DNA of 64,000 nucleotides, from contig NZ_LR134290.1 of the NCBI RefSeq assembly GCF_900636545.1, positions 1,364,001-1,428,000 on the forward strand, written 5' to 3'. The position numbers were made by a program, and so were the translations under genes. Shown here in pieces: positions 30,893 to 39,942 of the stretch; the first letter of the stretch is position 1; every line of letters starts with the position of its first letter. The notes below the pieces were generated by a model. The model did not search any database. It saw only the letters and a list, made by a program, of their open reading frames with translations, and was not told where the DNA came from. The DNA is from Pseudomonas mendocina. GTDB taxonomy: Bacteria; Pseudomonadota; Gammaproteobacteria; Pseudomonadales; Pseudomonadaceae.

Positions 30893-30903
30893 ATGATCCA
30901 GTT

Positions 30904-31101
30904 AAAAATCTATCTTGGGCGCTGCGAGCTAGAGCCATGCAAGGAAAAAACAGGCGAGGAAGCGGAGTGTACTTTTGTACATGAGCATTACTCGCTTCGC
31001 TCGCCCTTCGGGCCGCGCTGAAGCGCGTTAGCCGCAAGCGGCTTGCCGAGCCTGTTTTTAACGCAGCAGGGCCGACGCGCAGCAAGCCCAAATAGATTTT
31101 T
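30904..31101. mobile_element. MITE-like element with long terminal inverted repeats, at the minE stop codon
   Basis: About 198 bases with no coding capacity. The left end begins AAAAATCTATCTTGGGC and the right end is its complement apart from one base; similarity between ends extends imperfectly for about 55 bases each (including AAAACAGGC near the inner limit). The middle has further hairpins (GCGCTGAAGCGC, GCCGCAAGCGGC). The right-most base is part of the minE TGA. No clear target duplication is seen. It resembles non-autonomous elements found repeatedly between genes in Pseudomonas. Confidence 0.6.
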
Positions 31102-31355
31102 CAGCGATCCGGCAGGGTGATATTGAGCTCCAGGATTGAGCAACTGCCCTGGTTCTCCAATGCGACCTGAACCTGGTCCGATTCGATGGCCACGTACTTG
31201 CGGATCACCTCCACCAGCTCCTGCTGCAGGGCAGGCAGGTAATCCGGCTGGCTGCGCTGGCCACGTTCGTGGGCAACGATGATCTGCAGGCGCTCCTTGG
31301 CGATGGATGCTGTGGTTTCCTTCTTGCGTGAACGCAAGAAGTCAAAAATATTCAT
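31101..31355 (-). CDS. minE: Cell division topological specificity factor MinE
   Basis: This 84-residue protein stimulates MinD ATPase and drives Min oscillation so the Z-ring forms at midcell. It has an N-terminal membrane-targeting and anti-MinCD part ([31 protein letters not shown]) and a C-terminal dimerisation domain. Its ATG overlaps the minD stop by four bases. The stop codon shares a base with the inverted-repeat element downstream. Confidence 0.96.
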   Translation of the reverse strand: MNIFDFLRSRKKETTASIAKERLQIIVAHERGQRSQPDYLPALQQELVEVIRKYVAIESDQVQVALENQGSCSILELNITLPDR

Positions 31356-32167
31356 TCTCGACCTCCAAATAGGCGCTGCAGGAAGCCCTGCTTCTTCACA
31401 TCCAGGAAGCGGTGCGGCACGTCCTTGCCGAGCAGACGATCGACTGCGTCGCTGTAGGCCTGGCCGGCGTCGCTCTGATCATCGAGGATGACCGGGATAC
31501 CCTGGTTGGACGCCTTGAGTACGGCCTGGGATTCGGGGATCACGCCGAGCAGGCGGATGGCGAGGATTTCCTCGACGTCTTCGACGCCGAGCATTTCGCC
31601 CTTGGTGACGCGCTCGGGGTTGTAACGGGTCAGCAGCAGGTGTTCCTTGATCGGGTCTTCGCCTTTCTCGGCGCGGCGCGATTTGCTCGCCAGCAGGCCG
31701 AGCATGCGGTCGGAGTCACGTACCGAGGACACTTCCGGGTTGGTCACGACGATGGCTTCGTCGGCGAAGTACATCGCCAGGTGGGCGCCTTTCTCGATGC
31801 CGGCCGGCGAGTCGCAGACCACGTATTCGAAATTCTGCGACAGCTCATTGATGACTTTCTCGACGCCTTCGAGGGTTAGCGCGTCCTTGTCACGGGTCTG
31901 GCTGGCGGCCAGTACGTAGAGGTTCTCGAGACGCTTGTCCTTGATCAGGGCCTGGGTGAGGGTGGCTTCGCCGTTGACCACGTTGACGAAGTCGTACACC
32001 ACGCGGCGTTCGCAGCCCATGATCAGGTCGAGGTTACGCAGGCCGACGTCGAAGTCGACGATGACGGTCTTGTGCCCGCGCAGGGCGAGGCCGGTACCGA
32101 TGGCAGCGCTGGTGGTGGTTTTACCGACGCCACCCTTGCCGGAAGTGACTACGAGGATCTTGGCCAA
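31352..32167 (-). CDS. minD: Septum-site determining ATPase MinD
   Basis: This 271-residue ATPase binds the membrane, recruits MinC and oscillates with MinE. The deviant Walker A motif KGGVGKTT is at residues 11-18. The C-terminal amphipathic membrane-targeting helix is present ([12 protein letters not shown]). It lies in the minC-minD-minE order with 101 bases to minC and a four-base overlap with minE. Confidence 0.97.
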   Translation of the reverse strand: MAKILVVTSGKGGVGKTTTSAAIGTGLALRGHKTVIVDFDVGLRNLDLIMGCERRVVYDFVNVVNGEATLTQALIKDKRLENLYVLAASQTRDKDALTLEGVEKVINELSQNFEYVVCDSPAGIEKGAHLAMYFADEAIVVTNPEVSSVRDSDRMLGLLASKSRRAEKGEDPIKEHLLLTRYNPERVTKGEMLGVEDVEEILAIRLLGVIPESQAVLKASNQGIPVILDDQSDAGQAYSDAVDRLLGKDVPHRFLDVKKQGFLQRLFGGRE

Positions 32168-32268
32168 GGTGATTCACCCCAAAAAATGAATAAAACGCGG
32201 GAATCCGTCAGCCATTCGAGGCTTCCAGATGCCTTTTTTGTGTCCGTAAAAAGTGGCCGCAGTATCCG

Positions 32269-32997
32269 TTAAAGGCGGGTGATGTTCAACACGTCACCCG
32301 ACAGGCTGACATGCACCGCATCGCCCCACAGCGGGTCGCGGCGCAGGTCTTCAGCGACCTTGTAATGGCCGGCGATGGACAACATTTCGGCGCCCATTTG
32401 CTGACAGAAAATCCGTGCCTTGGTGTTGCCTTTGATGCCAGCCAGAGCGCGGCCGCGCATGGGCGCGTAAACATGGATGTTGCCATCGGCGAGAAGTTCC
32501 GCCCCTGCGCTGACCGGCGCCAGCACGATCAGATCGCCGCCCTGGGCATAGACCTGCTGGCCGCCCCGCACTGGAGTGGTGATGATGCGGCTGGGTTTGT
32601 GCTCGGGTTCGGCCGGTTTTGTCTCGACCTTCTTCGGCGCCGGATCGAGTGGCCGCTCGCGTGCGCCCGACGGCGGCAACACGGGAAGATCCATGGCTTC
32701 GGCTGCGGCGACATCGCTTTCACGCGAGGCGCGGATGGCCAGCGTGCGCAGGCCGTGGCGGCGGCAGACCGCCATCAGCTCTGCCAGATCCAGTTCGCCT
32801 TCGCCTTCCGGCAGTTTGTCTAGGGCCAGTACCAGCGGCGTATTGCTGAAGAAGGCCGGGGCCTGGGCGACTTTTTCCGTCAGTTGCGCGTCGAGGCGTT
32901 CGAGATCGTTGTGCGCCAGTTCCATCACGGTGATGGCGAGCATGCTGCCCTTGAGCTGGAATACGGGGTCTTGGGCGAGGAGGTCGGCTTGGCTCAT
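32269..32997 (-). CDS. minC: Septum-site determining protein MinC
   Basis: This 242-residue FtsZ inhibitor has an N-terminal FtsZ-interaction domain (about 1-110), a Pro/Lys-rich linker ([14 protein letters not shown]) and a C-terminal beta-helix domain that binds MinD ([43 protein letters not shown]). First gene of the min operon, divergent from the acyltransferase gene at 33215. Confidence 0.95.
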   Translation of the reverse strand: MSQADLLAQDPVFQLKGSMLAITVMELAHNDLERLDAQLTEKVAQAPAFFSNTPLVLALDKLPEGEGELDLAELMAVCRRHGLRTLAIRASRESDVAAAEAMDLPVLPPSGARERPLDPAPKKVETKPAEPEHKPSRIITTPVRGGQQVYAQGGDLIVLAPVSAGAELLADGNIHVYAPMRGRALAGIKGNTKARIFCQQMGAEMLSIAGHYKVAEDLRRDPLWGDAVHVSLSGDVLNITRL

Positions 32998-33214
32998 GGT
33001 GATGCGATGGGCCTTCTGGCGAGTCGAAAGATGCCGGACTTATAACGACATAGCCCGCATGCCGCAAGCCGCCTGAGCAGACGAGTCCGACCGGAGGCGA
33101 AGCTGTCCCGCCGCTGGGCGGTCGCCGTGACCAGCATGGCTCGCAGCGAAGCCGCCGAGCGACGGGGAAAACTGCGTTAGAATGCGCGGCTTTGTATGTG
33201 ATCGGAAACGCCTC

Positions 33215-34147
33215 ATGGATCGCCCCCGCTTTCGCGCCTATTTTCTTCATCCGCGCTTCTGGCCACTGTGGCTGGGGTTCGGGTTGCTGTGGCTGGTGGT
33301 GCAACTGCCTTACGCACTGCAACTGAAGCTGGGGCGGGCGTTGGGCTGGCTGATGTATCGCACGGCGAGCTCGCGCCGGCAGATTGCCGCGCGCAATCTG
33401 GGGCTGTGCTTCCCCGGCAAGAGCGCTGCCGAGCGTGAACGTCTGCTGAAGGAGAACTTCGCCTCCACCGGTATCGCCTTCTTCGAAATGGCCATGAGCT
33501 GGTGGTGGCCTAGGGCACGGCTGGCGCGCCTGGCGCATGTCGAGGGCCTCGAGCATCTGCAGCAGGCGCAGGCCGAAGGACGGGGCGTGATCCTCATGGC
33601 GGTGCATTTCACCACCCTGGAGATCGGCGCGGCGCTGCTTGGTCAGCTGCATACCATCGACGGCATGTACCGCGAGCACGACAACCCGCTATTCGATTAC
33701 ATCCAGCGCCGTGGCCGCGAGCGCCACAACCTCGACGCCACTGCCATCGAGCGTGAGGATATCCGTGCCATGCTCAAGGTGCTGCGTGCCGGCCGCGCGA
33801 TCTGGTATGCGCCGGATCAGGACTACGGGCGCAAGCAGAGCATCTTCGTGCCGTTGTTCGGCATCCAGGCGGCGACGGTCACCGCCACCACCAAGTTCGC
33901 TCGCCTGGGCAAGGCGCTTGTGGTGCCCTTCACCCAGCAGCGCCTGGCCGATGGCAGCGGTTATCGCCTGGTGATCCATCCGCCGCTCGAAGGCTTCCCC
34001 GGCGAGAGCGAAGAGTCCGATTGCCTGCGCATCAATCAGTGGATCGAGCAGGTTGTGAGTGCCTGCCCGGAGCAGTACCTGTGGGCGCATCGACGTTTCA
34101 AGACGCGCCCCGAGGGAGAGCCGAAGCTGTACGGTAAGCGCAAGTAG
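33215..34147 (+). CDS. Lipid A biosynthesis acyltransferase (HtrB/LpxL family)
   Basis: This 310-residue inner-membrane enzyme adds a secondary acyl chain (laurate-type) to lipid A. It has an N-terminal membrane segment (about 20-40) and the HX4(D/E) catalytic motif at H131-E136 (VHFTTLE). WYAPDQDYG and the later WAHRRFKTRP are also family hallmarks. ATG 33215 has GGAAA 6 bases upstream. The P. aeruginosa counterpart in the same place is PA3242 (HtrB2). The TAG stop sits at the edge of an inverted-repeat element. Confidence 0.9.
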   Translation: MDRPRFRAYFLHPRFWPLWLGFGLLWLVVQLPYALQLKLGRALGWLMYRTASSRRQIAARNLGLCFPGKSAAERERLLKENFASTGIAFFEMAMSWWWPRARLARLAHVEGLEHLQQAQAEGRGVILMAVHFTTLEIGAALLGQLHTIDGMYREHDNPLFDYIQRRGRERHNLDATAIEREDIRAMLKVLRAGRAIWYAPDQDYGRKQSIFVPLFGIQAATVTATTKFARLGKALVVPFTQQRLADGSGYRLVIHPPLEGFPGESEESDCLRINQWIEQVVSACPEQYLWAHRRFKTRPEGEPKLYGKRK

Positions 34148-34304
34148 CAGGCTGTTGGAAAACTACCTGCGTTGGCAATGCTGCGTTAGAAACGGCCTCG
34201 CGTGCGAGCCCAGTCAAAATGCTCATTTACAACGCGTAAACTGCGCTTTTTCAGCCGTTTTTGCCTAGCCTTGCCTGCCTCGCCTACGTTTTTCAACGGC
34301 CTGC
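34147..34304. mobile_element. MITE-like element with terminal inverted repeats, at the acyltransferase stop codon
   Basis: About 158 non-coding bases. The left end starts GCAGGCTGTTGGAAAAC and the right end, read in reverse complement, starts GCAGGCCGTTGAAAAAC; similarity continues to an inner AAACGGC on both arms (about 50 bases). Both flanks carry TAG, the left one being the stop codon. The interior contains ATGCTCATTTAC and CGCGTAAACTGCGC segments that I associate with dispersed Pseudomonas intergenic repeats. Confidence 0.6.
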
Positions 34305-34342
34305 TAGCGCATCTATACTGCAACGAAAAACAGGACCGTTCG

Positions 34343-35524
34343 ATGACAGTGATTGCCCGCCCCGATGCGCCCGTTACCGGGCTGATCCTCTCTGGTGGCG
34401 GGGCGCGGGCGGCCTATCAGGTGGGCGTTCTGGCGGCCATCGCCGATCTGCTGCCGGACGCCTCGCACAATCCCTTTCCGGTGATAGTCGGCACTTCGGC
34501 CGGGGCGATCAATGCCGTTGGCCTGGCCTGTGGCGCGTTGCAATTCGGCGAAGCCGTGCGGCGCCTGACCTCCGTCTGGCAGGGCTTTCACACGCACATG
34601 GTGTATCGCAGCGACTGGCCCGGCGTATTGCGCCAGGCGGCACGTTTCATTGGCCATAGCCTGCTTGGCCTGGGGCGCGGTGTTCCGGTGGCCCTGCTAG
34701 ACAGCGCGCCGTTGCGTGAGCTGCTGGAGCGTGAGCTGGACTTTTCCGGCATCGCTGCGGCCGTGCGACATCGTCAGCTGCGTGCCGTCGCGGTGACGGC
34801 CTTCGGCTACGATAGCGGCCAGGCCGTGACCTTCTACCAGGGGCGCGCCACCATCGATCCCTGGTTCCGTCATCGCCGTGTGGGCGTACCGACACGGTTG
34901 CAGCTTCACCATCTGCTCGCCAGCGCGTCGATCCCGCTGATCTTCCCGCCGGTGAAGATCAACCGCGAATACTTCGGTGACGGCGCGGTACGCCAGGCGG
35001 CGCCGATCAGTCCGGCGCTGCACCTGGGCGCCAGCCGCGTACTGGTGATTGGCGTCAGCGGCAATGCTCAGCTCGAAGCCAATGCCGCGCTGCCTCGGGT
35101 GGCCAGCACGCGACCGCCGAGCCTGGCGCAGATCGGCGGGCACATGCTCAACAGCACCTTCATCGACAATCTGGAGACGGATATCGAACTGCTCGAACGC
35201 CTCAACCAGATGAGCGCACTGGTGCCGCCGGATCGACGTCCGCGCGGCTTGGGGCTCAATCCTGTGGAGGTGCTGGTGATCGCGCCGAGCCAGCCGCTGG
35301 ACCAGATCGCCGCCCGCCATCAGCGTGAGCTGCCCAAGGCCTTGCGTCTGTTCCTGCGTGGTCCGGGCGCGACCAAGGCGGGCGGGGCCGGCGTGCTCAG
35401 CTACCTGCTGTTCGAACCCGGTTACTGCAGCGAGCTGATCGAGCTGGGGTATCAGGATGCGATGGCACGCAAGGCCGACCTCTGCCGTTTTCTCGGTTTG
35501 ACAGAGGTCCTCCAATCCGCCTGA
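34343..35524 (+). CDS. Patatin-like phospholipase
   Basis: This 393-residue predicted serine hydrolase has the oxyanion motif SGGGARAAYQVG near residue 15, the GTSAG nucleophile elbow with S52, and the catalytic Asp D213 (FGDGAVRQ). It acts probably on phospholipid acyl esters. There is no signal peptide, so it is cytosolic or peripheral to the membrane. ATG 34343 has AGGA upstream; a longer reading from 34202 would run through the inverted-repeat element. The DUF3336-type N-terminal extension is absent. It is convergent with the pirin gene. Confidence 0.88.
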   Translation: MTVIARPDAPVTGLILSGGGARAAYQVGVLAAIADLLPDASHNPFPVIVGTSAGAINAVGLACGALQFGEAVRRLTSVWQGFHTHMVYRSDWPGVLRQAARFIGHSLLGLGRGVPVALLDSAPLRELLERELDFSGIAAAVRHRQLRAVAVTAFGYDSGQAVTFYQGRATIDPWFRHRRVGVPTRLQLHHLLASASIPLIFPPVKINREYFGDGAVRQAAPISPALHLGASRVLVIGVSGNAQLEANAALPRVASTRPPSLAQIGGHMLNSTFIDNLETDIELLERLNQMSALVPPDRRPRGLGLNPVEVLVIAPSQPLDQIAARHQRELPKALRLFLRGPGATKAGGAGVLSYLLFEPGYCSELIELGYQDAMARKADLCRFLGLTEVLQSA

Positions 35525-35530
35525 TGCCGC

Positions 35531-36385
35531 TCAGGCCAGTACACCATCGCGAAAATCACGCAGGGCTTGTTCGATTTCCTCGCGCTTGTTCATCACGAAC
35601 GGTCCGTACTGCACGATGGGCTCGTTCAGCGGCGTGCCGGCGATCAACAGCACTCGCGCACCGTGGTTACTGGCCAGGCGTAGTTCGCCTTCATCCGACA
35701 GCCGCACCAGGCGTCCGGCACTGACTGGCTGCACGCTGGCCTCGGGGAGTTCGAGGAGGCCTTCGTAGACGTAGAGCATGACCCGTTGACCGTCGGCCAG
35801 GCGCGGTGCGACCTGGCTGCCGGCTGGCAGATGCAGGTCGAACAGTTGCGGTTCTGTATGCGGACGCTGCACGGCGCCGATCTGGCGAATCTCGCCATCG
35901 TCGAACTCGCCGGCGATCACCGCCACCTCGACGCCAGATGCCGTACTGATACGCGGAATGTCCGTGGCGGGAATATCGCGATACCCCGCTTCACCCAGCT
36001 TGTCCTTGGCCGGCAGGTTCAGCCAGAGCTGGAAGCCGCGCATGGCGCCAGACTCCTGCTCGGGCATCTCGCTATGGATGATGCCGCGCGCGGCGGTCAT
36101 CCATTGCACGCCGCCGCTGCCGAGCAGGCCGACATTACCCAGATGATCTTCATGACGCATGCGCCCTTCGAGCATGTAGGTGATGGTCTCGAAGCCGCGG
36201 TGCGGATGCGGAGGAAAGCCGGCGATGTAATCGTCGGGGTTGTCGGTGGAAAACTCATCGAGCATCAGGAAGGGGTCGAAGCGCTCCAGGCCCGGCCCGC
36301 CGATCACGCGGTTGAGGCGCACACCAGCGCCATCGGACGCAGGTTGGCCAGGCTGGATGCTGATGACGCGGCGGTGCGAAGTCAT
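35531..36385 (-). CDS. Pirin family protein
   Basis: This 284-residue bicupin metalloprotein has the N-terminal pirin motif with the metal ligands in FPPHPHRGFETITYMLEG and later IHSEMP. Some pirins are quercetin dioxygenases, while others modulate enzymes such as pyruvate dehydrogenase; the role here is not evident. AAGGAG precedes ATG 36385. It ends 6 bases from the patatin stop, convergent, with no terminator in between. Confidence 0.9.
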   Translation of the reverse strand: MTSHRRVISIQPGQPASDGAGVRLNRVIGGPGLERFDPFLMLDEFSTDNPDDYIAGFPPHPHRGFETITYMLEGRMRHEDHLGNVGLLGSGGVQWMTAARGIIHSEMPEQESGAMRGFQLWLNLPAKDKLGEAGYRDIPATDIPRISTASGVEVAVIAGEFDDGEIRQIGAVQRPHTEPQLFDLHLPAGSQVAPRLADGQRVMLYVYEGLLELPEASVQPVSAGRLVRLSDEGELRLASNHGARVLLIAGTPLNEPIVQYGPFVMNKREEIEQALRDFRDGVLA

Positions 36386-36453
36386 GGCGGGCTCCTTGAT
36401 AGAGAGGAATGACGCCATGCTAGTCACATTGAATCGATGTTTGGGTGGAAAAT

Positions 36454-36494
36454 TTCCGAGCCATGCATCGATAAATTCGATGCATGGCTCGGAA
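36454..36494 (-). terminator. Perfect 18-bp hairpin directly after mlaA
   Basis: TTCCGAGCCATGCATCGA (36454-36471) pairs exactly with its complement at 36477-36494 around a 5-base loop. On the minus strand it starts at the base after the mlaA stop and is followed by a short T-containing tail (AAATTTTCC). Likely terminator of the mlaA operon; the pirin promoter begins just beyond. Confidence 0.65.
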
Positions 36495-37265
36495 TCAGTC
36501 GGCGATCTTCAACTTGCGCGACTCATGGTAGAAGTAGCGCAGTTTCTCGTACTCGAATGGTGAGTTGAGCTGGCCATAGCGAAAGCCGGTGTTGGCGCGG
36601 GTATCGATGGCTTGAAGAACAGGAATGCCGGGATTGCTGCGACTGGCGTCGGCCACATCGAGATAATTGACCGCGTTCTGCAGGCTGTAATCTGCTACCA
36701 GGCCACCGGTGTCGCGCAGGTTCGACGGGCCAAGCAGCGGCAGCATCAGGTACGGACCGGCGGGGACACCGTAGTAGCCGAGCGTCTGGCCGAAGTCTTC
36801 GCTCAATCTCGGCAGGCCCATTTTCGTCGCCGGGTCCCAGATACCGCCAACCCCGAGAATGGTGTTGAACAGCAACCGGGCAGTGCTGTTTGCCGCCCGC
36901 TTGCCTTTGAGCTGCAGCACGCTGTTGGCGAGTGTGGGGATCTCGCCGAGGTTGTTGAAGAAATTGTGCACGCCGGTTTGCACCAGGTTCGGCGTGATGT
37001 AGCGGTAGCTGTCGACCACGGGCAGGAACACCCACTGGTCGAATCGGTAGTTGAAGTGGTAGACCCGACGGTTCCATGACTCCAGCGGGTCATACACCTG
37101 CAGCGCGTCACTGGAGGCGCGCTCGAACTCCTGCTGATCCAGCCCCGGATTGAAATGCAGGTTCTGCAGCGGATTGGTGAAACCGTCAGGGTCGACCTGG
37201 TTTTCGGCCAGTGCCTGCCCGCTGGCCAGCAGCATGGCGATGATCAGAGTGCTGTGCTTAACCAC
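36495..37265 (-). CDS. mlaA: MlaA/VacJ family outer-membrane lipid asymmetry protein
   Basis: This 256-residue protein is predicted to remove phospholipids from the outer leaflet of the outer membrane and pass them to MlaC. The VacJ core is clear: YDPLESWNRRVYHFNYRFDQWVFLPV, then NFFNNLGEIPTLANSVLQLK and GLPRLSEDFGQTLGYYGVPAGPYLMLPLLGPSNLRDTGG. Unlike E. coli MlaA it has a type I signal peptide (SGQALA at about 15-20) and no lipobox Cys. It overlaps the upstream hydrolase gene by 8 bases. Confidence 0.88.
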   Translation of the reverse strand: MVKHSTLIIAMLLASGQALAENQVDPDGFTNPLQNLHFNPGLDQQEFERASSDALQVYDPLESWNRRVYHFNYRFDQWVFLPVVDSYRYITPNLVQTGVHNFFNNLGEIPTLANSVLQLKGKRAANSTARLLFNTILGVGGIWDPATKMGLPRLSEDFGQTLGYYGVPAGPYLMLPLLGPSNLRDTGGLVADYSLQNAVNYLDVADASRSNPGIPVLQAIDTRANTGFRYGQLNSPFEYEKLRYFYHESRKLKIAD

Positions 37266-38556
37266 GGAAGAACTCCAGCATGGCGTCGCTGTTGACGCGA
37301 TAGTTGAGGTTGCCGCAGTGCCCGCCGTGCGGGTAAAGGGTCAGGCGGTCACCAAAGGTACGGCGCAGAAAGCCGATGTCGCCCTGGCCGAGAATCAGAT
37401 CGTCGGCGTTGTGCATCACGGCGATCTTGTCGCTGCTTTTGAGGTAGTCCTCCAGTGCGTACAGGCTGCTCTTTTCGATCAACTGATTGAGGCTGCCGCC
37501 GTCATAGCGCGCGCGCCACATCGGCATCAGTTGTTCGGCGATGTAGCAATCGAAGTCGCAACGCAGCGCCATCTGGAAGAAGGGCGTGAGACTGGTGCTC
37601 TCGGTAATGCGGTAATCGCGCGGGGTGATGAGACCGCGGCGGTTGAGCAGATCTGAGGTGAAGACGATGTCGGCGGATGAGAAACGGAACGAGGTGCCGA
37701 TCAGCATCGCCATCTGTTCGTCCGAGAGGCGCTCGGTCGACTGCTGGAAGTCGTAGAGCATCGCCTCATTGATATCCAGATAGCCCTTGTCGTTGAAGTA
37801 ACGGGTGAGCTTGCCGAGTACCAGGTCATAGAAATTGGTGCTGTTGTCGATGCCCTGCACCTTGGTCTGCACCAGCTTGTCCAGGTTGCTGATGGAGGTG
37901 TAGAGGTTGACCGGTGGGTTGAGCAGCAGTACGCGCTTGAAGTCGAAGGCGCGGCGGGTTTCGTCGATCTGGCTGACGAAGGCAGCATGCAGGGCGCCGA
38001 GGCTGTAGCCGGTCAGCAGAAATTCGCTGACTTCCAGTCTGGGATGCTGAGCTCTTACCGCTTGCATGGCGCGGTACAGGTCATCGGCATCTTCCGGGCT
38101 GTATCCGGGCGTGGCGGAGCGCGAGGCGGCAGCCATGAAGTCGTAGCTGGTCGGTGATGACAGCTGCACGACATGGAAACCAGCCCCGTAGAACAGTTTC
38201 TTCAGGTACTCGTTGGTACCGCTGGCATAGTGCGCGCCAGTGCCGGCGATGATGAAGATCAATGGCGCACGGCCTTTCTGCTCGGCCAGGCGGTAACGCA
38301 GCTTGGTGACTGGCCAGAAATTATCCAGCAGTTCGAATTCGCGGTCAGGACGCAGGCGCACCGAGTAGTCGTGTTGCCTGATATCGCCGTCAGCCGGCAG
38401 CTCCGGGCGCAGCTCGGGCGGCGTGGTAGCGATGGTCGCCTCGAACGGGTTGGCCAATGGATAGCCGTAGCTTTCGGCATCCACATCGACGGCCATCGCG
38501 GAGGCACAGAAGACCAGGCCACCGAACAGGGCGGCGAGTCGGGCAAGGCTGGGCAT
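37258..38556 (-). CDS. Exported alpha/beta hydrolase-fold protein, uncharacterised
   Basis: This 432-residue protein has a Sec signal peptide (about residues 1-22, ending SAMA). The hydrolase fold shows PLIFIIAGTGAHYASG, a GYSLGALHAAF nucleophile elbow, the acid region HNADDLILG and the His region HGGHCGN. Substrate unknown. It is translationally coupled to mlaA by an 8-base overlap, so it may act on lipids or help the envelope. The same pair is present in P. aeruginosa as I recall (PA3238-PA3239). Confidence 0.8.
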   Translation of the reverse strand: MPSLARLAALFGGLVFCASAMAVDVDAESYGYPLANPFEATIATTPPELRPELPADGDIRQHDYSVRLRPDREFELLDNFWPVTKLRYRLAEQKGRAPLIFIIAGTGAHYASGTNEYLKKLFYGAGFHVVQLSSPTSYDFMAAASRSATPGYSPEDADDLYRAMQAVRAQHPRLEVSEFLLTGYSLGALHAAFVSQIDETRRAFDFKRVLLLNPPVNLYTSISNLDKLVQTKVQGIDNSTNFYDLVLGKLTRYFNDKGYLDINEAMLYDFQQSTERLSDEQMAMLIGTSFRFSSADIVFTSDLLNRRGLITPRDYRITESTSLTPFFQMALRCDFDCYIAEQLMPMWRARYDGGSLNQLIEKSSLYALEDYLKSSDKIAVMHNADDLILGQGDIGFLRRTFGDRLTLYPHGGHCGNLNYRVNSDAMLEFFRG

Positions 38557-38715
38557 GTGTGTAAGTCCCTTTGAATAAGAGAACGTCTGGATTCAACAGC
38601 TGGCTTATGACAGCAGCAAGCAGGGCAAAGTGCCAGACTATCCTGCCTTATCGCAGGGAAACATGCGTAGCGGCAATGACGATCGTGTAGGCGCGACCGA
38701 TTGCTGATTCTTCAA

Positions 38716-38940
38716 TCAGGCGTGATGGTGCAGCCAGGCGTGCTTGGGTCGCTCCGGTACAGACTGGCGATTGCGCTCGAAACGTTGCCAGATTTTCTCG
38801 TGGAAGTAGAAGCCTACCGAATTGCACAGCGGTTCGATCGCGGCCACCAGACTGCTGGCCGCAACGCTTCCGGTCAGTACGTAGGTGACACCGAAGGCGA
38901 TGCAGAAGTGCATGATGGTAAAGGTCAGTGTCTTGAGCAT
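38716..38940 (-). CDS. DUF2061 family small membrane protein
   Basis: This 74-residue protein has two hydrophobic helices (about 4-22 and 25-43) and the family-typical FYFHEKIWQRF segment. GAGGTGCATC precedes ATG 38940. The C-terminal WLHHHA tail is His-rich. Function unknown. Confidence 0.85.
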   Translation of the reverse strand: MLKTLTFTIMHFCIAFGVTYVLTGSVAASSLVAAIEPLCNSVGFYFHEKIWQRFERNRQSVPERPKHAWLHHHA

Positions 38941-39132
38941 GATGCACCTCGTTGAGAATCATTTCGTCTTGTGTGAAAGGCTAGTCTCGTTAGCTCGGCT
39001 CGGGAAATGTGGTGTCTGCATGACTTTGATAGTTATCTTGAATTGATGATTTTAATTTGAGAGTAATTGTCTATTTATCTATTTGCTGGGCCGCTGCGTT
39101 AAGGTGAGGCTCTATTTCGATGGAGCCAGGCC

Positions 39133-39462
39133 ATGCAGATCAGTGACATCCCCTTTGGCGTGACGGATTGGAGCGCGTTGCCCGCTACCGAGCACCCGGG
39201 CGAGCGTGGCGTAGCGCGCTGGCGCACCTGCCAGTTCGGTGCGCTGCGGGTACGCATGGCCGAATATTCACCGGACTATCTGGCTGACCACTGGTGCCAT
39301 AAGGGACACGTATTGTTGTGTCTGGAGGGGGAGCTGAGTACCGAGCTGGAGGATGGTCGTGTATTCGTGCTCAAGCCCGGTATGAGCTACCAGGTGGCCG
39401 ATGGTGCCGAGGCGCATCGCTCCTCGACATCGGCTGGCGCGCGTTTGTTCGTGGTGGACTGA
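39133..39462 (+). CDS. DHCW motif cupin fold protein
   Basis: This 109-residue single-domain cupin carries the ADHWCHKGH segment that names a small conserved family, then GELSTELEDGRVFVLKPGMSYQVADG. It probably binds a metal through the His residues. GGAGCCAGGCC precedes the ATG. It is followed after 6 bases by a DUF2784 gene, so the two are likely co-transcribed. No function is known to me. Confidence 0.85.
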   Translation: MQISDIPFGVTDWSALPATEHPGERGVARWRTCQFGALRVRMAEYSPDYLADHWCHKGHVLLCLEGELSTELEDGRVFVLKPGMSYQVADGAEAHRSSTSAGARLFVVD

Positions 39463-39468
39463 GTCGCG

Positions 39469-39843
39469 ATGCTCTGGCGTATGGCTGCCGATGCGCTGGT
39501 GGTGGTGCACCTGGGCTTCATTCTATTCGTACTGCTCGGTGGCTTGCTGTTGCTGCGCTGGCCGAGGTTGCTCTGGCTGCATCTGCCAGCGGTTACCTGG
39601 GGCATCGTGGTGGAATGCCTGCACCTGGGTTGCCCGCTGACCCCATGGGAAAACCTGTTGCGCCGGATGGCCGGGCAGGCGGGTTATGAAGGCGGTTTCA
39701 TCGAGCATTACCTGATACCGCTGATCTACCCGGCCGGACTTACGGCCCAGATTCAGCTCTGGCTCGGCGCCATTGTCATATTGGTCAATCTGGCTGTTTA
39801 CGCTTGGCTTATCTTCTGCCGGCGCAATCGAGCGCGCGCATGA
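39469..39843 (+). CDS. DUF2784 family membrane protein
   Basis: This 124-residue protein has three or four membrane helices and the conserved CPLTPWENLLRRMAGQAGYEGGFIEHYLIPLIYPAGL segment typical of DUF2784. It sits directly downstream of the DHCW cupin gene. Function unknown. Confidence 0.87.
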   Translation: MLWRMAADALVVVHLGFILFVLLGGLLLLRWPRLLWLHLPAVTWGIVVECLHLGCPLTPWENLLRRMAGQAGYEGGFIEHYLIPLIYPAGLTAQIQLWLGAIVILVNLAVYAWLIFCRRNRARA

Positions 39844-39942
39844 TTTGCCCTGCCTATTCATAAGCCTGATGAAGGCTCGGACGCTTTATTTCCTTCGCTA
39901 CACTGCCAGCCATCGCAACCAAACAATGAAGGCAGGGCTGCT

